A DNA stretch of 21,186 nt, taken from the NCBI GenBank assembly GCA_045598025.1, contig JAZLLH010000021.1, positions 1 through 21,186 on the forward strand, given 5' to 3'. The position numbers and the translations under genes are program-made. This document shows positions 1-7,608 of the stretch, one piece after another. Under the pieces are notes generated by a model. It ran no database searches and had not been told where the DNA came from. It saw nothing but the letters and a program-made list of their open reading frames with translations. This DNA is from UBA1195 sp045598025 (GTDB taxonomy: Bacteria; Bacteroidota; Bacteroidia; Bacteroidales; WCHB1-69). Each line of letters starts with the position of its first letter. Position 1 is the first letter of the stretch.

Positions 1-333
1 AAATGTGGCAGCATAACGACCCTGTTTAGAAATCATTCCTATTGCATTTATGGTTTCAATCCATCTTTTGGGTGTCAGGACGAAACTGTTTAAACCAGCC
101 TCTTGTTCAATTGCCTCAAATTCGAGGCAATTGAAGTCGGGGTTGTGAAATTTCTCCCATAGCCCCAGAAAACGCACAGTACTACGAGTACGCATCCAGT
201 TCTGAATTACGTATCCGGGATTTTCAGAAGTCTTGTATTTGGCAATATCCGTCAAGGATATGTAGTCTCCTTGAAGCCCGTTATACTTGACTTCAATCGA
301 TAGTCCGTTAGCACTGATTGTTGTTTTGCTCAT
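1..333 (-). CDS. KilA-N domain protein, 5' part only (runs off the left edge)
   Basis: Read on the minus strand from ATG at 333, the frame stays open for 111 codons to the window edge, so the C-terminus is missing. It begins MSKTTISANGLSIEVKYNG and continues with the KilA-N signature: DYISLTDIAKYK, then VIQNWMRTRSTVRFLGLWE, NPDFNCLEFE and FVLTPKRWIETINAIGM. KilA-N is a DNA-binding fold common in phages and bacterial accessory islands; its role here is unknown. The gene lies 64 nt downstream of a RhuM-HKD gene on the same strand, and the gap between them contains one copy of a 39-bp repeat that also precedes the RhuM gene. No Shine-Dalgarno sequence is visible. The AT-rich composition differs from the GC-richer hutI region and suggests acquired DNA. 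Family assignment is firm from the motif order; function is not. Confidence 0.85.
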   Translation of the reverse strand, partial: MSKTTISANGLSIEVKYNGLQGDYISLTDIAKYKTSENPGYVIQNWMRTRSTVRFLGLWEKFHNPDFNCLEFEAIEQEAGLNSFVLTPKRWIETINAIGMISKQGRYAATF

Positions 334-342
334 TGATGATTG

Positions 343-381
343 ATAATAGCTAATGCGTTATGTTATAATGTGTTATTTAAA
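343..381. repeat. 39-bp direct repeat, copy 1 (upstream of the KilA-N gene)
   Basis: This stretch matches 1278-1316 at 37 of 39 positions (differences at 352 and 370). The shared core reads GCGTTATGTTATAAT. On the minus strand it lies 9 nt before the KilA-N start codon and after the RhuM stop. It contains a tandem ATAACA-type half repeat about one helical turn apart on the minus strand. It may be a shared regulatory or leader element, or the scar of cassette duplication. Confidence 0.85.
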
Positions 382-397
382 ATATTTCTTTTTCTGT

Positions 398-1255
398 TTA
401 GTCTCTATTATTTAATTGCTTAATTATTTCATTTGCTGGAATCTCCATTTTGCAGAAGGCAAACCACTTTTTACCTAAATCCTTGATTGATGCGCCGATG
501 TGGTAAACCGTGTCATCAATGATCAGGAAGCGGTCGTGTGATTTGTCAAACTGCTTCACTTCAATTTTTTCGTATTGTTTGTTGTGCTGTTTTAGAGCTA
601 TATTAGGTGACAATTGTCTTGAATATATGATTGCATCAATGCCTTTTCCACGTTCCGCCAGCCTTAGCAAAACAGTTTCGTCAATGTAGTTGTCAATCAA
701 GACAATGCGTTTTTGAGCAGAACGGATAAGGCTGTTCACAAAACCGAAAGGTTCAAGTACATTTCCGTCATAAAAAATCCCTTCAACAGGTGGCAGAGCT
801 GTACGGACAAAAAAGTCAATCTTGTTTTCTGTTACCGAAACGCGCTGTTCCAAGCTCTCAATTCGTTGGTTGAATGAATAGCCTTTAAGCAAATGGTCTT
901 TCAAGACTTTGTTGGCCCACTGCCGGAATTGGGTGCCTTGTTTTGATTTTACGCGATAACCTACGGATATGATGACATCAAGATTATAATATTCAATTTG
1001 TCTTAGTATGTTTCGCCCGTTTTCATTTTGAACTGTTGCATTTTTTGCAACAGTTGAGGCTTTTTCCAATTCGTTTTCTTTGAAAATGGCTGATATATGT
1101 CTGGAAATGACGGATTTGTCTCTATTAAATAGTAATGAAATTTGATTGAGGTTAAGCCATACTGTTTCGTTTTCAAGACGAACTTCGAGTTTGATTTCCT
1201 CGTCAGGCTGATAAAGCACTATTTCGTTATGTATGTCGGCGAAACCGTCTTTCAT
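398..1255 (-). CDS. RhuM-family DNA-binding protein with a C-terminal HKD (PLD-like) domain
   Basis: A 285-aa protein of two parts. Residues about 22-126 match the RhuM family (virulence/accessory DNA-binding proteins): VWLNLNQISLLFNRDKSVIS forms a helix-turn-helix-like start, followed by the family hallmark YYNLDVIISVGYRVKS and FRQWANKVLKDHLLKGY. A short coiled linker (about 128-146) leads to a second domain, 155-270, resembling a phospholipase D-type fold: IVLIDNYID, then HDRFLIIDD with H240, R242 and D247 spaced as in HxK(x4)D but with Arg for Lys, then YHIGASIKDLGKKWFAF. Only one HKD-like motif is present, so an active enzyme would need to dimerise. The ATG at 1255 is the first Met after the upstream repeat; there is no clear ribosome binding site. 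A role in phage defence or a mobile element is inference. RhuM identity is confident, catalytic activity is not. Confidence 0.85.
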   Translation of the reverse strand: MKDGFADIHNEIVLYQPDEEIKLEVRLENETVWLNLNQISLLFNRDKSVISRHISAIFKENELEKASTVAKNATVQNENGRNILRQIEYYNLDVIISVGYRVKSKQGTQFRQWANKVLKDHLLKGYSFNQRIESLEQRVSVTENKIDFFVRTALPPVEGIFYDGNVLEPFGFVNSLIRSAQKRIVLIDNYIDETVLLRLAERGKGIDAIIYSRQLSPNIALKQHNKQYEKIEVKQFDKSHDRFLIIDDTVYHIGASIKDLGKKWFAFCKMEIPANEIIKQLNNRD

Positions 1256-1277
1256 TTTGTGTTTGATTTGGACGTGA

Positions 1278-1316
1278 ATAATAGCTGATGCGTTATGTTA
1301 TAATATGTTATTTAAA
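1278..1316. repeat. 39-bp direct repeat, copy 2 (upstream of the RhuM gene)
   Basis: Second copy of the element at 343-381, same orientation, two mismatches. It sits 22 nt before the RhuM start codon. The two copies are 935 bp apart and bracket exactly one gene, so recombination between them would remove the RhuM gene and place its upstream sequence in front of the KilA-N gene. Confidence 0.85.
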
Positions 1317-1423
1317 TTTCGTTTCCGGTTTGCGCAATTATTTATTTATACGTAAAATCCTTTCAAAAATTGCCCTTTGAAAATAAATTTCCGCAGAAAG
1401 CCATTTGGCATTGCTTTTTTTCC

Positions 1424-1431
1424 TACCTTCG
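1424..1431 (+). promoter_or_regulatory. Possible -7 box of the hutI promoter
   Basis: TACCTTCG resembles the Bacteroidota -7 consensus TAnnTTTG with one change, 41 nt before the hutI ATG. A TTTG at 1404-1407 could be the -33 element but is a few bases too close. No other promoter-like sequence was found in the gap 1256-1472, which otherwise holds only repeat copy 2 and AT-rich DNA. Confidence 0.4.
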
Positions 1432-1472
1432 CACTTTTGGAAATTGAATCACAAAACAAACTTACAGACAAG

Positions 1473-2705
1473 ATGTTACTCATTAAAAATATCAAAGAAC
1501 TCGTACAGGTAGAAGAACAACCCGTACGTTTCCGTGCCGGAAAGGAAATGCAGCAGCTCCACCGCCTGGCCAACGCCTATCTGCTGATTGAAGACGACAA
1601 AATCAAGGATTTCGGAAAAATGGAAGCCCTCGGCGACCTCACGGCAGACCAGGTTATCGATGCTACGGGGAAAATGGTGTTTCCCTGCTTCTGCGACTCC
1701 CACACCCACATCGTGTACAGCGGCAGCCGCGAAATCGAATACATAGACAAAATCAGAGGCCTTTCCTACGAAGAAATCGCCAAACGCGGCGGCGGCATTC
1801 TCAATTCCTGCCAGCGCCTGCGCGAAGACTCGGAAGACGCCCTCTACGAAGCCGCCTACGCCCGCCTGGAAGAAATGAAAAGCTTCGGAACCGGTGCCGT
1901 GGAAATCAAAAGCGGCTACGGCCTGGACACCGAAAACGAGCTGAAAATGCTGCGCGTCATCCGCCGGCTGAAAGAAACTTCTCCGCTGACCATCAAAGCC
2001 AATTTCCTGGGCGCACACGCCGTTCCCAAGGAGTACCTCGGCCGTCAGACCGAATACGTGGATCTCATCATCAACGAAATGATTCCCATGGTCGCCGCCG
2101 AAGGCCTCGCCGATTTCATCGACGTGTTCTGCGACAAAGGCTTTTTCACCGTTGAAGATACCGATCGCATGCTGATGGCCGGCATCAAATACGGGCTCCG
2201 CCCGAAAATCCATGCAAACGAAATGGCCTGTTCCGGCGGCATACAGGTCGGCGTAAAATACCATGCTCTCTCTGTCGACCATGTAGAATATACCGGCGAA
2301 GAAGAAATCGCCGCATTGAAAGATTCCGACACCATGCCTACCATACTTCCGGGAGCCGCCTTCTTCCTGAATATGCCCTACGCTCCGGCCCGACGCATGA
2401 TGGAAGCCGGCCTTCCTGTCGCCATGGCATCCGACTACAACCCCGGTTCCTCCCCTTCCGGGAACATGCAGCTCGTCCTTTCCATGGCCTGCGTCAACTA
2501 CCGCATGATTGCCGAAGAAGCCATCAACGCCACGACCATCAACTCAGCCTATGCCATGGATTGTGTTGACGAATTGGGAAGTATTGCCAGAGGGAAAACA
2601 GCCAATGTCTTTATCACGCACCCGATTCCGAACATCGAATTCATGCCTTACGCTTACGGAAGCAACAAAGTGGAGACCGTTATACTGAATGGAAAAATAC
2701 AGTAA
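1473..2705 (+). CDS. hutI: Imidazolonepropionase
   Basis: Hydrolyses 4-imidazolone-5-propanoate to N-formimino-L-glutamate, the third step of histidine degradation, in the cytoplasm. The 410-aa product is the usual family length when started at ATG 1473 (MLLIKNIKEL); a longer in-frame start at 1377 would add 32 residues that do not look like protein and would overlap the likely promoter, so it is rejected. Metal ligands of the amidohydrolase fold are in place: DSHTH (H77, H79), H247 in KIHANE, and D321 in ASDYNPGSSPSGN; GAHAVPKEY (H182) and KSGYGLDTENELKML are further family signatures. Neighbouring hut genes are not in the window. The 3' end overlaps folK by 17 nt, suggesting coupled translation. 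Codon use is GC-richer than the accessory patch to the left. Confidence 0.96.
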   Translation: MLLIKNIKELVQVEEQPVRFRAGKEMQQLHRLANAYLLIEDDKIKDFGKMEALGDLTADQVIDATGKMVFPCFCDSHTHIVYSGSREIEYIDKIRGLSYEEIAKRGGGILNSCQRLREDSEDALYEAAYARLEEMKSFGTGAVEIKSGYGLDTENELKMLRVIRRLKETSPLTIKANFLGAHAVPKEYLGRQTEYVDLIINEMIPMVAAEGLADFIDVFCDKGFFTVEDTDRMLMAGIKYGLRPKIHANEMACSGGIQVGVKYHALSVDHVEYTGEEEIAALKDSDTMPTILPGAAFFLNMPYAPARRMMEAGLPVAMASDYNPGSSPSGNMQLVLSMACVNYRMIAEEAINATTINSAYAMDCVDELGSIARGKTANVFITHPIPNIEFMPYAYGSNKVETVILNGKIQ

Positions 2706-3225
2706 AGTTCTGTTGTCCGTCGGAGGCAATCAGGACGACACATCGGCTCTGTTCGAACGGATGTGGCCGATGATAGAAACTTCCGTTGGAAAATTGGAGG
2801 CCGTTTCGCCTTTTTACCGGAGCAAAGCCTGGGGCTTTGAATCTGCCCACGAATTCATTAATGCTGCAGCCGTAGTACTCAGTTCTCTATCTCCTATGGA
2901 AGTATTGGATGCCACTCAAGACATTGAACGCAGGCTTGGGCGCACCCGCAAAAGCACAGACGGGTGCTACCACGACCGCCCCATTGATATTGACCTCATC
3001 GCCTACGACACTCTCGTCCTGCAGAACGAACGGCTGACCCTTCCTCACCCGTTGATGGACCGACGGCGTTTTGTCCTGCAGCCGCTCTGTGACATTTGCC
3101 CGGATTGGGAACATCCGCTACTCCACAAAAAAGTCCGCACACTCTTGGAAGAATGTACGGACGGTATTGCGGTATCCGAGCAGCCCGGTGTCAATCCCTT
3201 CAGAACAGCCAGCCCAGGCCGATAA
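2689..3225 (+). CDS. folK: 2-amino-4-hydroxy-6-hydroxymethyldihydropteridine pyrophosphokinase (HPPK)
   Basis: Transfers pyrophosphate from ATP to 6-hydroxymethyl-7,8-dihydropterin, the step before dihydropteroate synthase in folate synthesis. The 178-aa protein has the N-terminal LLSVGGNQ motif (residues 8-15), SPFYRSKAWGF (substrate loop), FINAA, and the Mg-binding signature DRPIDIDLIAYD with D100 and D102 corresponding to the two catalytic aspartates of the family, then LPHPLMDRRRFVLQPL. The start ATG lies inside the last codons of hutI (17-nt overlap), and no better start follows before the conserved LLSVGGNQ. The last 26 nt overlap the 3' end of the convergent M28 peptidase gene. Pairing with hutI is probably positional, since the pathways are unrelated. 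Confidence 0.96.
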   Translation: MEKYSKVLLSVGGNQDDTSALFERMWPMIETSVGKLEAVSPFYRSKAWGFESAHEFINAAAVVLSSLSPMEVLDATQDIERRLGRTRKSTDGCYHDRPIDIDLIAYDTLVLQNERLTLPHPLMDRRRFVLQPLCDICPDWEHPLLHKKVRTLLEECTDGIAVSEQPGVNPFRTASPGR

Positions 3226-4717
3226 GGAAATTTCGGCCGTTATTGCCGGAGACACTCTCAGCTGACAGCATGGGTGTAAAATCAAAACTATAGTGGTAAT
3301 CAAACAGGAAATGTTGACCGAAAATGCATTGGATTCCCACGGCTATTCCGAACTGATGATCTTTCACTACCTGCTGCCAACCGGAACTTTCCCTCCCCGT
3401 TTCCCGATTATCCAATACAGCGGCGAAATTATAACGGTAATAGGGAGCCACATAATAGGATTCCCGAATACGGAAATCGCCTCCGAGATTCAAATCCAAC
3501 GGGTTGTATTGCAAGCGCAGCGGCACAAGTACCGAATGCAGCCGATAAGACTGCGACTGGGTATAACCGGAACCCAAAGACTGATAAGACGCCCCCAAGG
3601 CAAACGTAAATAAACGGGAAGCCTGGAAATACAACTCTCCGGACAGACCATAAGCCATTTTCGATCGTCCTCTCAGCTCACTCTCCTTCAAATTGATATG
3701 GCTCACACCCGCCTGCAGCATACCCGCAAAGGATAAAAACGGTGGCTTTCTTGAATCGACCTGCGGCGCATGTATGGAAGCCACTTCTCCCGAAGCTGAA
3801 AACGACTCGTCCGCGGACACCTGAACGCTCAAAGCGGTCAAATGCTCTACAATATAAGAAAGACCTTCATAATCAATACCATCCGCCTCATCGGATACTT
3901 TATGATAGGGAGACTTCAAACCGGTCGTGACAGCCAGTGTCGGACAATACTTTTGAGCGAAACGTCGGGTATCGGTTGCGGTAAATATACTGTTTTCAAA
4001 TTTCTTGCACTCTATTTTTCCGTAGGGACTGTTCCATGGCAGCGAATGTATGATGCGTTCTCCGTTTTGGATAGTACCAGTGCCGGCATACTGCAGAAAA
4101 TTGGACGTTTTCAGATAGCCTACCATGTCAACGCTCATCATCAAACGGAGTTTTTCCATAGGAACTACCGGAAAGTCTGCCAAATACGTTGATCCTTCCA
4201 ACCCGACTTCTTCCGCATCAAAAAAAGCAATGATGACAGAGCGCTTGAGCGTTTCTCGGATGCTCTGCAACTTCCGCGCCACCTCCAAAAGAGCGGCCAC
4301 ACCGGACGCATTGTCATCTGCTCCGTTATACACCACATCCGAAGTGGAATCTCCGTATTTGATTCCGAGATGGTCGTAATGCGCACCGAGCAGGATATAT
4401 TCGTCCTTCAGCACGGGATCTGCTCCTGGAATCAATGCCAACACATTTTTGCCGTTCATTTTGATGTCATAACCATAGGTAAAAGGCTGGATATATGAAG
4501 TGTCGAAAAACGGACGGACATTCATGAGTTTCAGCTGACGGCAAATATAGGCCACGGCTTTTTCGGCACCGATGGTGCCGGTTCTGCGTCCCTGCAGGGA
4601 ATCGGAAGCCAGCACATACTCGTGCTGTTTCAAATTTTCCACGATGGAAGACTGCGCGTGCAATTCACTTGCAAAAGACAAGAGCGCTACAATAGCAATA
4701 AAGCATGATTTTTTCAT
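3200..4717 (-). CDS. M28-family zinc peptidase fused to a C-terminal outer-membrane beta-barrel domain
   Basis: A 505-aa exported protein. Residues 1-21 form a signal peptide ending ELHAQ. Residues about 28-300 are an M28 aminopeptidase-like domain with the di-zinc ligands visible: GAHYDH (H113, D115), NGADDNASG (D134/D135), DAEE (E169, E170), D197 in SVDMVGYL, and H272 in SPYHKVSD. After a linker, residues about 330-505 alternate hydrophobic and polar residues as in an 8-stranded barrel of the PorT/OMP_b-brl_2 type (AGVSHINLKESELRGRSKMA; VLVPLRLQYNPLDLNLGGDF) and end in the sequence LIGLGWLF, a typical outer-membrane terminal strand. This would tether the peptidase at the outer membrane. It is the last gene of a five-gene operon, 12 nt after the receptor-like gene. 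The peptidase call is firm; the barrel is inferred from strand pattern. Confidence 0.9.
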   Translation of the reverse strand: MKKSCFIAIVALLSFASELHAQSSIVENLKQHEYVLASDSLQGRRTGTIGAEKAVAYICRQLKLMNVRPFFDTSYIQPFTYGYDIKMNGKNVLALIPGADPVLKDEYILLGAHYDHLGIKYGDSTSDVVYNGADDNASGVAALLEVARKLQSIRETLKRSVIIAFFDAEEVGLEGSTYLADFPVVPMEKLRLMMSVDMVGYLKTSNFLQYAGTGTIQNGERIIHSLPWNSPYGKIECKKFENSIFTATDTRRFAQKYCPTLAVTTGLKSPYHKVSDEADGIDYEGLSYIVEHLTALSVQVSADESFSASGEVASIHAPQVDSRKPPFLSFAGMLQAGVSHINLKESELRGRSKMAYGLSGELYFQASRLFTFALGASYQSLGSGYTQSQSYRLHSVLVPLRLQYNPLDLNLGGDFRIRESYYVAPYYRYNFAAVLDNRETGRESSGWQQVVKDHQFGIAVGIQCIFGQHFLFDYHYSFDFTPMLSAESVSGNNGRNFLIGLGWLF

Positions 4718-4729
4718 AGATTGATTTTT

Positions 4730-7225
4730 TTAAAATTTCCCTGGTCCGGAAGGTGTTGCCTGATTGCCTCCGCCTTGTCCGGCCATGCTTTCCAATTCCA
4801 TTTTTCCAAAACGGAGAGTGAATCCCAAAGTAACGAAACGGCTGTCGTAACGCCAACTGTTACTACTCTGATAATACGGATTATCCGTACCGGAATTCCA
4901 ACTGGTCCAACGGAACACATCGTTCACCCGGACATACACAGATAATTTGCGTTTGAAAAAGTCGGCATTCATGCCCGCATTCACGCCCTTGGAAGGTTCG
5001 TAAAACTCAAATACACTCTGGCTTCGGCTTCGATAATAAGCATCGGCAAACAGCTGTACCTTGTCCCACAATTTTGTCCATACATTGAGCCTCAGACTGT
5101 AATTCAGACTCTCCACCGTTTTCCACTCTCCTTCCCGGAACAGGAAATGATAGTAATTGTCTGACAGACCTGCCGAAAAACGGATATTGCAGAAGGCAGA
5201 CGGACGGTAAGTCACGTAGGCATCCATTCCCATGGAACGGGAGTGTCCTATATTGAACGGCTGATCAAAACAGACGACCCTGCCGAAATAATCGCTATAG
5301 ACGACATCCGTCAACAGACCGATTTCATCGGTATTCCCGTTCAAGTAAGCATCCAAGCCCACGTTTCCGAATTTCTGGAAATATTTGTTCCACTCCATGT
5401 CGAAACGATGGGCATACGAAGGACGCAAATCTGGATTTCCCGTGGAATATTCGTCCGTACCATAATCTATGAAACGGCTCAGTTCATCTCCTCCCGGAGG
5501 TGTGCAACGGCGGGTATAACTCATGCCAAAGGTGTGCATGCTTTTCGTCATATAACTCAAATGCAAAGAAGGCGTCAGGTAGGTGTATTTCTTTTCGAAA
5601 TCAAAACCCTCTTTGTCTGCATACTCGGCTGAAAGCAAGGTATGGGTCAGACGCAGGCCTGCCTTAACCGTAAAACCTCCCATGCGTCGCGCCAGTGTTG
5701 TGTATGCTTCCGTAGTGTTCGATTGAGTCATCATCCGGTAGGAACGGGAAGCATCTCGAATCATGCGATCGGCAGGAAAATCCACCGTATCCCATACCTT
5801 CACTATCTTTCCGTACGTATAACCCTGTGATACACCGGTTTCCCACTCGTTTCTACACATTCCGCTGCTGTCTTTGTCACCGAACGGAAGCACATAATCC
5901 GCACTCAGCGAAAAATTGCTGTTTTTCCAGTCGAAGGCCCTGTCATAACGGAAATTCAATTGCGTCTGTTCTTCAAAATTACGCTCCGACACCGACTTAC
6001 TGTTGTTGCCATTGAAATTGACGTTGGCATTGACAGACAGTTTATGGCCGGGCTGACGAAACTTGTGCTCGTAATTCAAGCCTCCCCATCCGCCGGCATA
6101 CGTCCCATTATTACTCTGATTTTCAATGTGGTTATTATTTTGCCAACGAGGGTAATACTGCGTCCATTGAGAAGTGTCGTTTTCTTTGTCACTGAAAAGG
6201 GAAGGATAGGCACCGAACCAGCCCGAAATAGAATTCCGCTCATTGAAACGGTAACTTCCGTTGAAACCGAAATACGATCCCCATCTTTTCTCTTCGGATG
6301 AAGCGTGATCCGAGCGCTCGGAAGCCAAAGTACTGTCTGGCTGCAGCATTTGGGACGAGCTGCTGCTCTGTCCTCCATAAGAACTATAACTGCCACTCAA
6401 ATGGAAATTGAGCTGGAGCTTTTCATTGGCGTACACATAGGAAATCCAAGGTGCCCACATGGGCGTAGCCGAAGACAGGTTGGCATTGAATCCCACACTG
6501 AAAAACTCATTGCGCTGCACTTTGCGGTTGGTAACGATATTGACTACGGGTGAACCTCCGCCGTAACGGGCGGAAGGATTCTTGATTACCTCTATCCGTT
6601 CTATAGCATTGGCAGGCAGTGTTTTGATATACTGCTTCAAAGCTTCTCCCTCCAAATGCGAGGGCTGGTCGTTGATCCAAACCGTCACACTTTGAGCACC
6701 ACGCAAAGTGATGTTGCCTTCGGCATCCACTTCCACTCCCGGAGCATTTTGCAGTGCATCGCTGGCCGTTCCGCTTTGGATGCTGAGATCTTCTGAGGTA
6801 TTATAGAGCGCTTTTTCTCCATCAACGGAAAACAAGGGCCGCTCTGCCGTCACGTTCACCGACTCCAAAGCGGTCGAACTCTCCTGCAATCCGATGATTC
6901 CCAAATTCATTTTTCCCCGTACCGCCGGCACAGGGACGTACTTCGTTTGGCAACCGACAGCACTGAATCTCAACAGACACGCTACCGTATCACCCGCAAT
7001 ACGGAAACTTCCGTCCTCATTGCAGGCCGTTCCTCTAAGGAAGGTAGAATCCGAGGCCCTCAGCAACACGACATTGGCATAATCCAGCGCCTGATCGCTT
7101 GTAACCGCCTGTACCTTTCCCTGAATATAAGATTGCGCATCCGCACTGTATGCAGCAAACAGCAAAACAAACAGACTTGGAAAAAAAACTTTTATAATAT
7201 AAGAAATTTTAATATCTTTAATCAT
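4730..7225 (-). CDS. Outer-membrane beta-barrel receptor-like protein (CarboxypepD_reg + plug + barrel)
   Basis: An 831-aa TonB-receptor-like protein of the Bacteroidota outer-membrane barrel family (OMP_b-brl_3 type). Residues 1-30 are a signal peptide (YSADA then QSYIQGKV). Residues about 32-110 are a carboxypeptidase-regulatory-like Ig domain (DYANVVLLRASDSTFLRGTA, EDGSFRI). Residues about 115-225 form the plug (ESVNVTAERP, DALQNAPGVEV, NITLRGAQSVTVWINDQP, IERIEVIKNPSARYGGG). The rest is a long barrel rich in aromatic beta strands, ending in a Gly/Gln/Pro-rich tail after TLRFGKMELES. No TonB box is obvious. The gene starts 1 nt after the GntR-type regulator stop and is followed 12 nt later by the M28-barrel gene. 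Its substrate is unknown; peptides are a guess from the peptidase neighbour. Confidence 0.92.
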   Translation of the reverse strand: MIKDIKISYIIKVFFPSLFVLLFAAYSADAQSYIQGKVQAVTSDQALDYANVVLLRASDSTFLRGTACNEDGSFRIAGDTVACLLRFSAVGCQTKYVPVPAVRGKMNLGIIGLQESSTALESVNVTAERPLFSVDGEKALYNTSEDLSIQSGTASDALQNAPGVEVDAEGNITLRGAQSVTVWINDQPSHLEGEALKQYIKTLPANAIERIEVIKNPSARYGGGSPVVNIVTNRKVQRNEFFSVGFNANLSSATPMWAPWISYVYANEKLQLNFHLSGSYSSYGGQSSSSSQMLQPDSTLASERSDHASSEEKRWGSYFGFNGSYRFNERNSISGWFGAYPSLFSDKENDTSQWTQYYPRWQNNNHIENQSNNGTYAGGWGGLNYEHKFRQPGHKLSVNANVNFNGNNSKSVSERNFEEQTQLNFRYDRAFDWKNSNFSLSADYVLPFGDKDSSGMCRNEWETGVSQGYTYGKIVKVWDTVDFPADRMIRDASRSYRMMTQSNTTEAYTTLARRMGGFTVKAGLRLTHTLLSAEYADKEGFDFEKKYTYLTPSLHLSYMTKSMHTFGMSYTRRCTPPGGDELSRFIDYGTDEYSTGNPDLRPSYAHRFDMEWNKYFQKFGNVGLDAYLNGNTDEIGLLTDVVYSDYFGRVVCFDQPFNIGHSRSMGMDAYVTYRPSAFCNIRFSAGLSDNYYHFLFREGEWKTVESLNYSLRLNVWTKLWDKVQLFADAYYRSRSQSVFEFYEPSKGVNAGMNADFFKRKLSVYVRVNDVFRWTSWNSGTDNPYYQSSNSWRYDSRFVTLGFTLRFGKMELESMAGQGGGNQATPSGPGKF

Positions 7226-7226
7226 T

Positions 7227-7583
7227 TTATACAGATGCTGCAGTTTCCTTTTCCAAATCCTGTAATGAAATACCCAATATGCTCATTTTTTGTAAGATAC
7301 ACGGTAATTCCTCTTCCAGAAAAGATTTCCGCTGTATCTGCAATACTTTCTCTTTGGCTCCGGAAGCAATGAAATAGCCTAAACCCCGGCGATTGTATAT
7401 TATTTCCATGCTTTGCAAATAATCAAAGGTACGCAGCACCGTATTGGGATTGACACCCAGATTACCCGCTACATCCCTGACAGAAGGCATGCGTTCTTCA
7501 GACTGCCACTCCCCTGCCACAATACGCTCGCAAAGACTGTCAGCAATCTGCAGATAAATAGGTTTCTGTTTTTTAAAATCCAT
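7227..7583 (-). CDS. GntR-family transcriptional repressor, YtrA-like
   Basis: A 118-aa DNA-binding protein when started at ATG 7583 (MDFKKQKPIYLQIADSLCER); a TTG 24 nt further upstream is possible but less likely. Residues about 6-74 form the winged helix typical of GntR regulators: IVAGEW, ERMPSVRDVAGNLGVNPNTV, LRTFDYLQSMEIIYNRRGLG. The C-terminal tail is only about 40 residues, too short for a ligand-binding FadR or HutC domain, which places it in the YtrA subfamily, regulators usually encoded with ABC transporters. That is the context here: it lies 25 nt after the permease gene and 1 nt before the receptor gene. The palindrome at 9298-9321 is its likely operator. The regulator is third in the operon rather than first, which is unusual. 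Confidence 0.93.
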   Translation of the reverse strand: MDFKKQKPIYLQIADSLCERIVAGEWQSEERMPSVRDVAGNLGVNPNTVLRTFDYLQSMEIIYNRRGLGYFIASGAKEKVLQIQRKSFLEEELPCILQKMSILGISLQDLEKETAASV

Positions 7584-7608
7584 AATTGTCTTTTTTTTCA
7601 AATTCAAA

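Noticed and set aside
343..381. Integron attC-like site suggested by GCGTTA and TAACGC-like words in the 39-bp repeat
   Set aside because: The paired core sites and the long imperfect stem of attC are missing, and no integrase is in the window.
1377..1472. Longer N-terminus for HutI
   Set aside because: The added 32 residues cover the putative promoter and have no match to the family; ATG 1473 gives the usual length.
1476..2282. Long minus-strand open frame opposite hutI (268 codons)
   Set aside because: It is the mirror of a strongly conserved hutI reading frame; its His/Phe/Val-rich translation has no domain and GC-rich codons explain the open frame.
7584..7607. TTG start adding eight residues to the GntR regulator
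   Set aside because: ATG 7583 precedes the conserved PIYLQIADSL by the usual distance; the TTG has no supporting ribosome binding site, though it cannot be fully excluded.
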